This document shows positions 26,592-37,400 of a stretch of 64,000 nt of DNA, piece by piece. The notes under the pieces are model-generated. The model searched no databases and was not told the DNA's origin. It saw only the letters and a list, made by a program, of their open reading frames with translations. How positions within the stretch are numbered: the stretch's first letter is position 1; every line of letters starts with the position of its first letter. The translations under genes were made by a program, and so were the position numbers. Origin of the DNA: Klebsiella pneumoniae (lineage in GTDB: Bacteria; Verrucomicrobiota; Verrucomicrobiia; Limisphaerales; SXTU01); the NCBI GenBank assembly GCA_943330855.2, contig CALQJI020000005.1:54429-118428 (forward strand). The letters run 5' to 3'.

Positions 26592-26740
26592 CGGATGAGG
26601 GGAGAGGGCTGGGGTGAGGGGGTGCGTGCGTCGGCGTTGGTGGCCCCACCCCTCATCCGGCCTGCGGCCACCTTCTCCCCTCCTCCGAGGAAGGGAGAAG
26701 GCGCGCGCCGTGGCATCCGGTTGGCAGGCCAGCGCCTGGC
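26575..26740. repeat. CCCTCTCCC-type dispersed repeat, copy 2
   Basis: It has blocks CCCTCGCCCTTCATCGGATG, GGGCTGGGGTGAGGGGGTGC, CCCCTCATCCGGCCTGCGGC and GGAAGGGAGAAGGCGCGCGC. Nearly the same series occurs at 50930-51080, including the CATCCGGCCTGCGGCCACC segment. It supplies the probable ATG of the PSD1 gene. Confidence 0.75.
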
Positions 26741-26822
26741 CTCGGGAGTTGTTACGGGCAGGCATACGCACGGAGGTTCGGACGGAGTGGATGGAACGAG
26801 CGTTCACGATGGCGGCTGGATC

Positions 26823-26880
26823 GCGGACGCCTACGTCCGCAACAGAGTTGGGCGGAAAGGACAGGGGCGGCGGACGTGGG
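26823..26880. repeat. GCGGACGCCTACGTCCGC hairpin element
   Basis: The 18-nt near-palindrome GCGGACGCCTACGTCCGC at 26823-26840 is followed by a diverged second half (GGCGGACGTGGGCGGC, 26865-26880). The same hairpin occurs at 47405-47422, and related ones at 45498-45545 and 47744-47760. Confidence 0.65.
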
Positions 26881-26901
26881 CGGCTGCGCTCCAAGGGTTG
26901 G

Positions 26902-27819
26902 TCACTTCATCACCGCGCCTTCGAGCGGCTTGCCATTCGTGTCGAGGATTTGGAAGTGGTGGACGCCGGGGCCGGTGGCCTCGACAAAGCTCCAGACGAC
27001 TTTCTTCTCAGGCGTGACTTCAATCATCTTCGTGCGGTCCGCGCCGATGCCGTAGCAGGCGATGACGGTGTTGCCATTGGGCAGGCGCTGGCCACCGCAG
27101 GCGTCTTTGATGAGCGGTTTGTCGAAGCTGGTGTTGTCCACCTGCCAGACGGTCTTACCCGCCTTGTCCACCTCGATGGAGACGTGGCCGTAGGTGCAGT
27201 TGATGAGGGTGTTGCCATTGGCGAGGCGGATGGCGGTGAAGGGCCAGTTCGGGGTCTTCACTTCCCAGACGATTTCACCTTTGGCGGTGTATTCGCGGAC
27301 GACCTTGTCATGGAGCTGAGGGATGAGGTAGTTGCCGTTGGCGAGCTTGCGGGCCATGCGGCTCTGCATGTGGAAGTTCGTGAGCTGGCAGGAGATGGGG
27401 AACTCCAGGACGATTTTACCGGTGCGGTCGAGTTCGAGCAGGCGAGGCTTGGGACCGGCTTCAGTGACCATGATGCGGTCGCCCTCGACGACTTGGGCGG
27501 TGTTGACCTCGGCCTGAGTGCCCTGCCACTCGAAGAGTTTTTTGCCGTCGCGGGTGACTTCCACCACGCCGCCGCCGGGGTAGTCCTTCGACTTGGAGAG
27601 GGCGAGGAGTAGGTTGCCGCTGGGGAGGACGTAGCCATCGCGGGTGGCGTGGGGGTAAGTCCAGATGGCCTTGCCCGTGCCATCCACGATGCGGGTCTGG
27701 CCGCCGCAGGCGAGGAAGGAGTGGGTGATGGGGGGTTCGGCGCTGCGGGCGGTGAGGCCGGTGAGGCCGGTGAGCGTCAGCGCGAGGGTCAGCACGGCGG
27801 TGCGAAGGGTGTGTTGCAT
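26902..27819 (-). CDS. secreted beta-propeller protein
   Basis: 305-residue exported protein. The start ATG 27819 gives a signal peptide (LRTAVLTLALTLTGLTGLTA, cleaved near ARSAE). The mature part is built of repeated blades with the phrase LANGN or LPNGN followed by strands (GYVLPSGNLLLALSKSKDYP, ARKLANGNYLIPQLHDK, AIRLANGNTLINCTYGH, GQRLPNGNTVIACYG). About six blades are visible, as in arylsulfotransferase-like and PQQ-like propellers. No catalytic residues are recognised. It is read in the same direction as the PSD1 gene about 310 bp downstream, a gap filled with repeat elements. It is probably periplasmic and may bind sugars or proteins; the role is unknown. Confidence 0.78.
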   Translation of the reverse strand: MQHTLRTAVLTLALTLTGLTGLTARSAEPPITHSFLACGGQTRIVDGTGKAIWTYPHATRDGYVLPSGNLLLALSKSKDYPGGGVVEVTRDGKKLFEWQGTQAEVNTAQVVEGDRIMVTEAGPKPRLLELDRTGKIVLEFPISCQLTNFHMQSRMARKLANGNYLIPQLHDKVVREYTAKGEIVWEVKTPNWPFTAIRLANGNTLINCTYGHVSIEVDKAGKTVWQVDNTSFDKPLIKDACGGQRLPNGNTVIACYGIGADRTKMIEVTPEKKVVWSFVEATGPGVHHFQILDTNGKPLEGAVMK

Positions 27820-27899
27820 CCCCGCATTGAAGACGGTTTTGGAAACGGAAGCAATCGGAACTCGGTGCACAACAATCAAACGTGGTTCCCGCCGCCCTC

Positions 27900-28430
27900 C
27901 TACTTCAGGGAGTTGGACATGATGCTAGGAGCGGAGCGCAGCGCGGCACCAGTTGGGAGTGTGTGACGCGCCACAAGGGTCAGGCGACTATTCGTCGGAC
28001 GAGGGCCTGTCCAGCGCAGCGCCAGTTCGTAGCCGGTGCCGAGCGAACTGGCAGTCGCGAGAGGGGGCAGGCTTGCCGCCGGGTAAGACCAGACTTGCGC
28101 GGGCTTCGCGGTGGGCTCGCTGGGTTCAGCGAGTGCTCCGTCATAAGCTAGAATTTCCAAGGTGCCACTGCGGATGGGAACGCCCTTGGCACGGCTGCGA
28201 CTGCTGGCAAAGATGCGCACCGCCACTCCGTCCGGAGCGCTGCTGGAGGGGTTGGATTTCAAAGCCACCGGCAGCACAAACAGATGCAACTCATGGATGC
28301 CATCGCTTCGGCTGAAGCGACCACCGCCGCTCGATGACGAGGAGCAGCCGATGGGCGAGAGCAACGCCAAGCCGAACACGCATCCGCACACGGACAGCTT
28401 TACTAGGCCTCGGGTGACAAGTGTTGTCAC
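27900..28430 (-). CDS. small lipoprotein coupled to the secretin gene (candidate pilotin)
   Basis: 176-residue protein with a signal peptide and lipobox (LALLSPIGC) followed by a Ser/Gly linker. The mature part begins HELHLFVLPVALKSN and holds VAVRIFASSRSRAKGVPIRS, GTLEILAYDG and GTGYELALRWTGPRP. It reads as a beta-rich domain of unknown family with no recognised catalytic motif. The GTG start (28428-28430) overlaps the TGA of the giant secretin gene (28427-28429), so the two are translationally coupled. Lipoproteins coded beside secretins are often pilotins that carry the secretin to the outer membrane and help it assemble. That role is inferred from position only; no sequence similarity to GspS was seen. 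Confidence 0.7.
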   Translation of the reverse strand: MTTLVTRGLVKLSVCGCVFGLALLSPIGCSSSSSGGGRFSRSDGIHELHLFVLPVALKSNPSSSAPDGVAVRIFASSRSRAKGVPIRSGTLEILAYDGALAEPSEPTAKPAQVWSYPAASLPPLATASSLGTGYELALRWTGPRPTNSRLTLVARHTLPTGAALRSAPSIMSNSLK

Positions 28431-31400
28431 GAGCCAGTGGATTTCCGTCCACCAGGATTGACCGGCGGAGGGGTGGCCGTTGGCGGAAAGATGGGGTCGA
28501 GCAAGGGCTTGTTAAAGTCGTTGCGTTTCAGTTCTTCGTTCAGGCGAGAGCGGTCGAGTTGCTCGCGTGTAGCCTCGTGCGCGTCGTTCAACGGCACCGG
28601 TGACTGGCTGCTGATCATGATCGTCGGCGTGAGGAAGATGAGCAGCTCCTTCTTCTCTTTCGTGATCTTCGTGCTCCGGAAAGCCGCTCCGAGATACGGA
28701 ATGTCGCCGAAGAACGGCAGCTTCTTCACACGCCGGTCCTCCTGCGTGCCAATAAGTCCACCGATGATGATGGTCTGGCCGTTCTGCACGCTCACGGTCG
28801 TGTTCGCGCGCCGCTGGTTGATGATCGGCACGGTGGCGGACTTGTTAATCTCAACGCTACCACTGCTGATGGAGGAGTTGGTCGTGCCCAATTCGAGTTT
28901 CACGAAACCATCCGGGCTGATCTTCGGCGTCACGGTCAGGTTCACACCAATGTCCTCGTAGCGGAACGAGTTGATCGTGTCGCCACGCTCGGTCACGCGG
29001 CTGTCGGTGATAAGCGGCACACGCTGGCCGATGTTGATGGTCGCGGGCTTGTTGTCCGCGGTGACGATCTGCGGGCGGCTCAACACCTCCACCTTCCCAT
29101 CGTCATTCAACGCGCGGAGCAGGAAGCTGAAGTCACCGCCTGTCACCGCCGCCGAGTAGCCGCCGAGGCTCTTCAGTGCCGACGCCATACCGAGGTCGCC
29201 GCCCACGGAGTAAGGCGAGCCGTTGTTGAAATTGCCTCGGTGCGACCAGTCCAGGCCGAGGTCGCTGCCGGACGTGAGCGAGACTTCCGCGAGGAGGACT
29301 TGGATCATCACCTGCGGCTGGGACTTGTCCAACTCAGCGATGAGCTGCTGGACTTGCACGAAGTAGCGCGGACTGGCGGAGAGCAAGAGCGTGTTGCTGT
29401 TGGTCTCGCCGACCACGGCGACCTCGCGTTCGAGCATCTGCTGCGCGGCCCCGACGGCGTCCACGCCCAGCGTCTGCGTCACGCGGAGACGTTCCTGATC
29501 GAGGAACGAGCGCACGGCAAGGGCCACGTCCGCCGCCTGCGTGTTCTTGAGGCGGACCACCTCGGTGCGGCGGTCGTTGGCCGTGCTGGAGTCCAGCGAG
29601 TCGATGATCTGCTCGACCATCGTCACGTAATGGTCCGTGCCGCCGATGAGCAGGCTGTTCGTGCGCGGGTCCACGGTGACGGTGAGCGCGGCTTGCTCCG
29701 CCGTGCCGAGCGTGGCGCTCGCGGCGTCGTTCGTGCCTCCGGGGCGCACGAGCGTGTATTGGATGGTGCGCTGCGAGGTAGTCGTCGCCGTCGCTGTCAT
29801 ACGGAACATCGAGGTGAGGATGTCGGCCATCGCGCGGGCCGAGGCGTTCTTGAGCGCGAAGACTTTAATCTTCGCCTCCTGCGGCGAACTGGCGTCGAGG
29901 CGCGTGATGATCTGTTCGAGCAAGCCCATGTAGTCCACCGGGCCGCTGACGATGAGCGAGTTCATACGCGGGTCGGGCGTGATCAAGACCGACTCCTTCA
30001 ACGCCGCCGTGATCAGGTCGCGGCCTCCCATCGTGCGCGTGATGAACTGAAGCACGGACTGCGCGTTCGGATTCTGCTGGTCGGTGAGCGGCGCGGGCTT
30101 GGTGTTCAACGCGGCGTTCAGGATGGTCGAGAGCGTCTCGGCCCGCGCGTTCTTCAGCGGGAAGACTTTAATCTCGGCGACCCGCGCGACCTGCTCGGTG
30201 TCGAGGCGCTTCACCAGCTCGGCGATGCGCCGGGCATCCACCTCGCCGCAGGAGACGATGAGCGCGTTGATGCGTTCGTCCGCCGTGACCTGCACCTGAG
30301 TGGCTTGGCCGGGCGTCCCGGTCGGCCCATCGCGGAACAAACCCTGCACCGTGAGCGCGACCTTGCGCACGTCCGCCTTCGCGAGCGGGAAGACATGAAT
30401 GGCCAAACCGTTCTCCGCCGGCTCAGCGTCGAGCTGCTTGATCAGCCCCTCGACCGTGCCCAAGTCCTCGACATTCGCGCCCACGAGCAAGGCGTTCACC
30501 CACGCGTCGGCGATGATGGTGATGGGGTCGTTCGGCTCGCCCCGCACGCGCGGCGGGCGGTTGGCGAAGATGGGCTGCAAGGTGGTCTGAAGCTTCCCCG
30601 CCGTGGCCTTCTTCAACGTGAAGACGCGGAAGTTCAATTTGCTGAACGTCCCCTCGCCGTCGAGCTGCGGGAGGATGCGCTCAACGAAGTCGAAGGCCTC
30701 CTTGCCGCCGGTCACGAGCAACGTGTTCACGCGGTCGTCCGCGATGACCGTCGCCTTCACGCGGCGCTGGTTGGCGTTCACGGTCAGGGCGACGTCCGCC
30801 GCCTCTTTGGCGGTGAAGAACTGCGTGAGGGTGGTCGCAAGCGAGGTGGCTCGCGCGTGCTTGAGCTGGAAGAGCCGCACGTCGCCGGTCACGGCCTGCT
30901 CCTGCGTGTCCATGCGTTTGATGACCTCGCGCACCACGGCCATCGTCTCCGGGCTGGCGCTGACGAAGATGGTATTGCTCCGCTGGTCCACGCTCACGGC
31001 GAGCTTGTCCGCTGCCGTTGCCTTCGTCGCGCCCGGCAACTGGCCGGGCCGGTAAAGCCCCTGCTGCACGAGCGAACTCAGCATCGCTCCGACACGCGCC
31101 GCGTCCGCGAATCGCAGTGTGAACGTCTCCAGCACACCGCCCGCGATGACCGGCTCGGCATCGAGCTTCTTCAGCAACTCCTGAATCAACTCCAAGTTCT
31201 CCTTGCTGGCGGAGACGATGAGCGAGTTGTTCAACGCGTCCGGTTCCAGCTTGATTTGCGTGGCCGGCAATGGCGCTTGGCCGGGCAGCGACTGCGCGGT
31301 GCGGCGCGCGGCGAAGATGCTCTCAATCATCGCGCCCACGCGCGCGGCGTCGTTGTGCTTCAGCGGCAGTACGGTGAGCTGGAGCGACGGATTGTCCATG

Positions 31401-34400
31401 CGCGTGTCGAGCTTCAGCAGCAGCTCGTCAATTGCACGGTTGTCTTCCTGGTTCGCGGTGATGAGCAGGCTGTTGCTGCGCGGGTCGGCCAGGATGACGG
31501 GCTTGTTGCGCTGGATGTCCGTCGTGCGCGCGGCGGCGTAACGCTGCTCAAAGAGCGTCGTCAGCGTCGCGCCCACCAGCCGGGCGTCGGCGAACTGAAG
31601 CGGAATCAACCGGATGCGCCCGCTCAAAGCTTGTCCGGCGGTGTCGAGTTGCTTCGCGAGTGTCTCGACCATCTCGAAGCTGTCGCGGCCACCGCCCACG
31701 AGCAGCGCGTTGCTGCGTGTGTCGGCGAGGATGATGACCTTGAGCGCGTCGGACTGGCCCTTGTTCAGCGTCACGCGCTGGGTGAGGCGGGCGTCCATGA
31801 GCTTCTGCAACGTGCCCGCAACGACGCTCGCGTCCGCATGCTCCAGCGGGAGAATGCGGATGTCGCGGAGGTCGAACGGCAGCTTCTGGTCGAGCTGCTT
31901 CAGCAGTCCCTCGACGATGGCGAAGCTCTTCGCGTTACCGGAGACGATGAGTGCGCCGGTGCGCTCGTCGAGCGTGATCACGGGCTTGTCTTCATTGCGC
32001 ACCGTGGTCGCGCGCTGGCCGGCGTAGAGGTCCGCAAGAATCTTCTGCACAGCCGCCGGCTCCGCGTGCACGAGCGGGAAGATGCGCACGGTCTCCAAAC
32101 CCGAGGCGGACGGGATGTCGAGCTGGTCAATCACGTCGCTGATGAGCGGCAACACATCGCTGCGGGCGGCGACGATGAGAATATTCGAGAGGTCGTCGGC
32201 TTGGATGGTCAACGCGGCGCGGGCCTTGGCGTTCTCGCTGGTGCGCGGCACGGCGGTGGCGTCCTTCAGCGTGCGGAGACGCGTGACTTGCGTCTTGAGG
32301 CCCTCGGTGCCGGGCACCGGCGCGCCCTCCGCGAAGACGCTTTGCAGCATCGGCACGAGGCGCGTGGCGGAGGCGTGCTTGAGGCGGAACAACTTCAACT
32401 CGGTCACGGGGTGGTCGAGCTGCTTGTCCAAGTCCTCGATGAGCTTCGAGGCCAGCTCGATGGACTCGGTCTGGCCGCTGAGGATGAGCGTATTCGACCG
32501 CGCGTCCACACCGAGGCCCAGCGGGTTGACAAGTGCCTTACCGGTCAACCCCTCAGGCTGCGCGCCGGGACCGCCAGGGCCGGTGGCGAGCGCGCGGCCC
32601 TGCGTGAAGATGCTCTGCACCGTGGTCAGCACCGACGCGGCGTCCGCGTGCTGAAGCTTGATGATGCGGACGTTCACGCCCTCGACGAGCTGCGGCGTGT
32701 CGAGCAGTTCGACCACGGCGGCGAGCGCCTTCAAGTTGTCCGGCGTCGAGGTGAGCATGAGGCGGTTGCCGCCGCCCACGCCGTCGGCGGCAATCTTGAT
32801 GGGCTTGGTCAGGTCCAGCGTGACGGCTTCGCCGTTGTCGCCGAGCACGCGGAGGCGGCGGATTTGCTCCTGCAGCTCACGCGACTCCGGCGTCTGCGTG
32901 CCCAGCACGCCGGGACGAATCATGTTCTGCAACACGAGAGAAAGCGCGGTGGCATTAGCCTTCTTCAGCGCGAAGACCATGACCTCGGCCTCGACGTAGG
33001 GTGCGGGCTTGTCGAGCGATTGAATCATCTTCTCCACCTGGAGGATGACCGCTTCGCGCGCGACGACCAGCAGCCCGCGCGAACGCGGGTCCACGGCGAC
33101 GGTGAGCGGCTCGCCGGGGCGGATGAGGTTGAGCTGCGTGACCATCTGCTGCACGAGCGGAAGGACTTTCTCCGGCGGCGCGTTGGTCAGCGGCACGACG
33201 CGGAATTCGAGCTGGGCGGTCTGCCCCGAGCCGTCGAGCTGCTTGATGAGCGACTCCATCAACGCGAAGTCCGTCGGGCGCGCGCGGACCACAACGCTGC
33301 GCGTGCGCTGCTCGGCGACCACCGTGATGCGCGGCGGCTGCTCGACCGTGCGCACCGGCTCGCCCGGCCGCTGCGGCGCGACGGTCACAGGCGGCATACG
33401 GAGCAACTCATTCAAGGTGCGTGCGACCACGACCGGGTCGGCTTCCTTGAGCGGGAACAGGCGGAACTCGGCCTCGTTGCTGTAAAAGTTCAGCGAGAGG
33501 TCGCTGATGATGCGCTCGATGTTGTCCAGCTCCGCAGCCGGGCCGGAGAGGAGCAGCGAGTTCGCGTTCTTGTCCACGGCGATGACGACTTCGGGAATGG
33601 CGTTCGTGTCGCCGGGCGCGGCCTGCGCCTGCGCGGTGGGCGGAGTGGCCGGCGCGTTGGTGGTGCGGGTGGCGGGCGGGGCGTTGGTCAACGCGGGCTT
33701 GAGCGGGTCCAGCTTCTCGACCACGCGCAGGGTGCCCTGGGACATCTGCGGGTAAATGCTTTGCAGCATCTTCGCCATCTGCTCGGCCACGACGCGTTCG
33801 AGCGGGCGCAGGCGGACTTGAATGCTGTTGTCCGTGCTCTGCTCGTCGAGGCGCGCGACGAGGGCCTGGATTTGCACTAGGTCATTGCGCTTGGCGATGA
33901 CGGTGAGCGAATTGTTCATCACGTCCGGTTCGATGAGCGGCTGCTCGCCCTTGGGCCGCTCGGTGAAGAGCAGCTCCAGCTTGCTCGCCACTTCGAACGC
34001 CTTGGCCTTCTTGAGCCAGACGAACTGCACGTCGCGGTCGGAGCGCTCAGGGATTTTGTCGAGCGTGGGCAGAATCTTCTCCACCACTTTGAAGTGCGCC
34101 AGCGTGCCGGAGATGATGAGCGAGTTGGCCCGTGCGTCCACGACCACGTTCACGCTGGGCGCGTTGGCGGCGCGGCCTTTGGAACGCGAGACGCCTTGGA
34201 GAAGCTGTTCGATGATGGCGGAGACTTCCTTGGCCGTGCCGTTCTCCAGCTTGTAGATGCGAATCTCGATGTCGTCGCCCTTCATCTCCACGTCGAGGGC
34301 TTGGATGATTTTCAGCACGTCCTCGACCTCGCCGTTGGGACCGTTGATGAGGAGGGTGTTCGCACCCGAGACCGGCGTGACGGTTGTGCGCGGGAGCTTG

Positions 34401-37400
34401 CCCTTGCCGAGCTTGGCGGTGAACGACGAGGTGACGGCGGTGGCGACTTCCTCGGCCTTGCCCTTCGCCAGATGCACGGCGTGGAAGGTCGTCTTGTCAC
34501 CAGCAGGCTCGGCGTCCATCACGCGCACGAGCTGCTCGATTTGCTCGAGCTGAAGTCGGTTGGCATCCACGACGAGCGTGTTGTCGTCGCCGCCGACGCT
34601 GATGAGCATCCGGTCCTCACGGTCCAAAGCAGTGGCCTGACGTGGGAAGAGCTTCGCGAGCATCGTCGAGATGGCGAGGGCGGAGTTGCGCTCCAACTGA
34701 AAGATGCGGACCTCGCGACCGAGCGCGGTGCCGGCCTTGTCCATCACGTCGGCGGTCTCCTGCATCAGCGCGAGCTGCGCCTCGTTGCCGACGAAGATGA
34801 GCTGGTTGCCGGGGATGTCCTCAATGATGAGCGCGCCGAGGATGCCCACGTCCGGCAAGCTGCGCGCGCGCTCCTCGAAGACCTGGCGAATCTTCGGCGC
34901 GGTCTCCGTGGCGCGGCGGCCCTTGAGCGAAAAGACCTTCATGTGCCGCACGAGGTTCGTGCCGGGGCTGGCCTCGAACTGATCAATGAGCAGCGCGGCG
35001 GACTGGATGTCCTTCGGCTCGCCGGTGACGATGAGGCTGCGGTTCTTTGCATCCACCACGACGGCCACGCGCTTGATGGTGCGCCCGGCGAAGTCGAACT
35101 TCACGAGCGCGTTGGTGAGAATCTCCGTGACGGCCACAGGGTCAGCCGTCTTGAGCCGGAAGATGCGTGAGTTGCCGCCCTGCGCGCCGGTGCGGTTGAG
35201 GTCTTTCACCAGTGCTTCCACAACCGCCAGTTCGTTCGACGCACCGGTCACAACGATGCGGTTCGAGTTCGTCTCGGCGAGGATGATGGTATTCAGCGCC
35301 GTCGTGCCGGGTCGTAGGCGGGACTGCTCCGCGTAAAGCGTCTTGAGCGTGAGCGCCACGCCGAGGGCGTCCCCGCTGGTCAGGTCGAAGAAACGCGTCT
35401 CGCGGACTTCGTTAACGGACGGGCCGCGGACTTGGGCGAGGATGGTCTCAATCTCAACAAGGTGGTTCGTGCGCGCAGTGACGATGACGCGGCCGTTGCG
35501 TGTATCGGGCAGGAACGTCGCGTCGGCGGGGTCCGAGAGCGGGCGGGTGCGCCATCGCTCTTCGTAGAGCGAGCGCACGAGCGGCACGAGGCGGATGACT
35601 TCGTCGGCGGGGCCGAGGTCGAACATCTTCGTCGTGCGGTCGGCGGGCGCGGGCTGGAGCTTCTGCAAATCCACCAGTATCTGGCTGAACAGCTTTAACT
35701 GCGCGTCGTTGCCCGCGAGGATGAGTTGGCTGCCGGTGGCGTCGTCCATCACGAGCAACTCCGCCACGGTCAGCTCGGGCTGGTTCTTCACCTGATCGTC
35801 GTAGAGCTTGCGCGCCTGCGAGAGGAGGGTGTTCGGCGTCGTGGAGTTCAGCTGCACGACTTGAATCTTCCGCGTCGGCTGCTCGCCGAGCGACTGGTCG
35901 AGCTGCTCAATGATAGCGGGCACGGCGGACAGCTCCTTCGCGTCGCCGGTCACGATGAGCGTGCGGGTCTTGGCGTCCACGGAAACGGTCACGCGCTTCT
36001 GCACGCGACCGGCGGCGTCGTAACGCACCAGCGCGGTGGTGAGCACCTCGGCGACTTTCGCGGGGTCGGCGGATTTGATTTTGAAAACGCGCGCCGTGGC
36101 GCTCTGCCCGCCGGTAGTGTCGAGCTTCTTGACCAGCTCGGTGATGGCTTCTACCTCCGCCGCGTCGCCCACGACAATCAAGCGGTTCGCCCCCGTGTCC
36201 GCCGTGATGAGCGTGTCCGGTATGCGCGTGCCGAACCGCGACTTCGCCTGTTCGAGATAAAGCGTCCGCACCGTGACGGCCAGCTCGACGGCGCTCGCGG
36301 TGGTGAGGTCGAGGATGCGTGTGTCGCGGACGGAGGTGCGGGCCTTGCCGGGTCCGAGCTTCTGGACCAACGCCTCGATTTCCTTCACGTGCTCGGGCCG
36401 GCCCGTGACGATGAGCCGCCCGCCCTGCGGGTCCGCGACGATTTGCGCGTCGGCGGGATCGGTCTCGGGCTTGTCCTTCCACTGCTCGGTGTAGAGCTTC
36501 ATCACGATGGGCAGCAGACGCTCCACGTCGTTGGCGGTGCCGACTTCAATGGTCTTCGTCTCGCGCAACGGCGTGGTCGTCGCGGTGGGCTGGATCTGGG
36601 CGAAGATGGCTTCGATAGCCTTCAGATGTTCAACGCGGGCGTTGACGATGATGCGGCCCGAGACGCCATCGCTGACCATCTGCGCGTCCGCCGCGCCGAG
36701 CTGCGGGTTGGCGGTGAACTGGTCCTTGTAGAGCTGGAGCGCGAGCGCCATGACGCGCTTGGCCTCGGCGAGTTTGCCGAGGTCAATGACCTTCGTCTCG
36801 CGCGCGGCAGGCTGGCCACCGGCGAGCGTGTCGGCAATCTGCTGAATCCCCTCGGCCTGCTGCTTGGTGCCGTAGACCGTTAGCCGCGTGCCGCTCGGGT
36901 CCGCGTAAATCGTCGCGGGCTTCTGCGCCTTGCCGGCGGATTGCTCGGTGTAAATCGCCGTGACCTTCGGCAACAGCTCGGCGGACGAAGCGTTCTTCAC
37001 TGCCACGGAATGCAGCTCGCGCTGAGTCTCGTCGGGCTTGCTGTCGAGCGAGGCGATGAGCGACTCGATTTGCGGCAGCATCGTGTCCGGCGCGAGCACG
37101 ATGATGCGCTTCCCGTTGGGCGTGATGCTCACCAAGTTGGTCACCGCCCGCCCGCCGCTCTGGGCCACGAAAACCTTGGTCGCCAGCGCGGCCAGCACGT
37201 CGGCGTCGCCGCGCACGTCGATGAGCTTCATCGCCTTGGGCTTCTCCAAGTTCGACGGGTCAATGCCTTCGTTGTCGAGGCGTTGGATGATGGTCTCCGC
37301 GTCCTTCAAGTCCGCGCGCGTGCCGGCCACCACGATGCTGTTCGACTCCGGGTCCGCCGAGACGGTGATGCGGCGGATGGGCTGGTTGCGGGCGTCGAAG

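Noticed and set aside
29240..33880. Very long open frame (about 1,546 codons) on the plus strand, antisense to the secretin gene
   Set aside because: It is a shadow of the repeated GC-rich secretin coding sequence. Its translation is Arg/Asp/His/Leu-rich, has no recognisable domains and shows the secretin repeat period.
34722..36570. The regular DNA repeat of the secretin gene as a CRISPR or tandem satellite
   Set aside because: Units are about 240 bp, diverged and coding; there are no short identical repeats with unique spacers.
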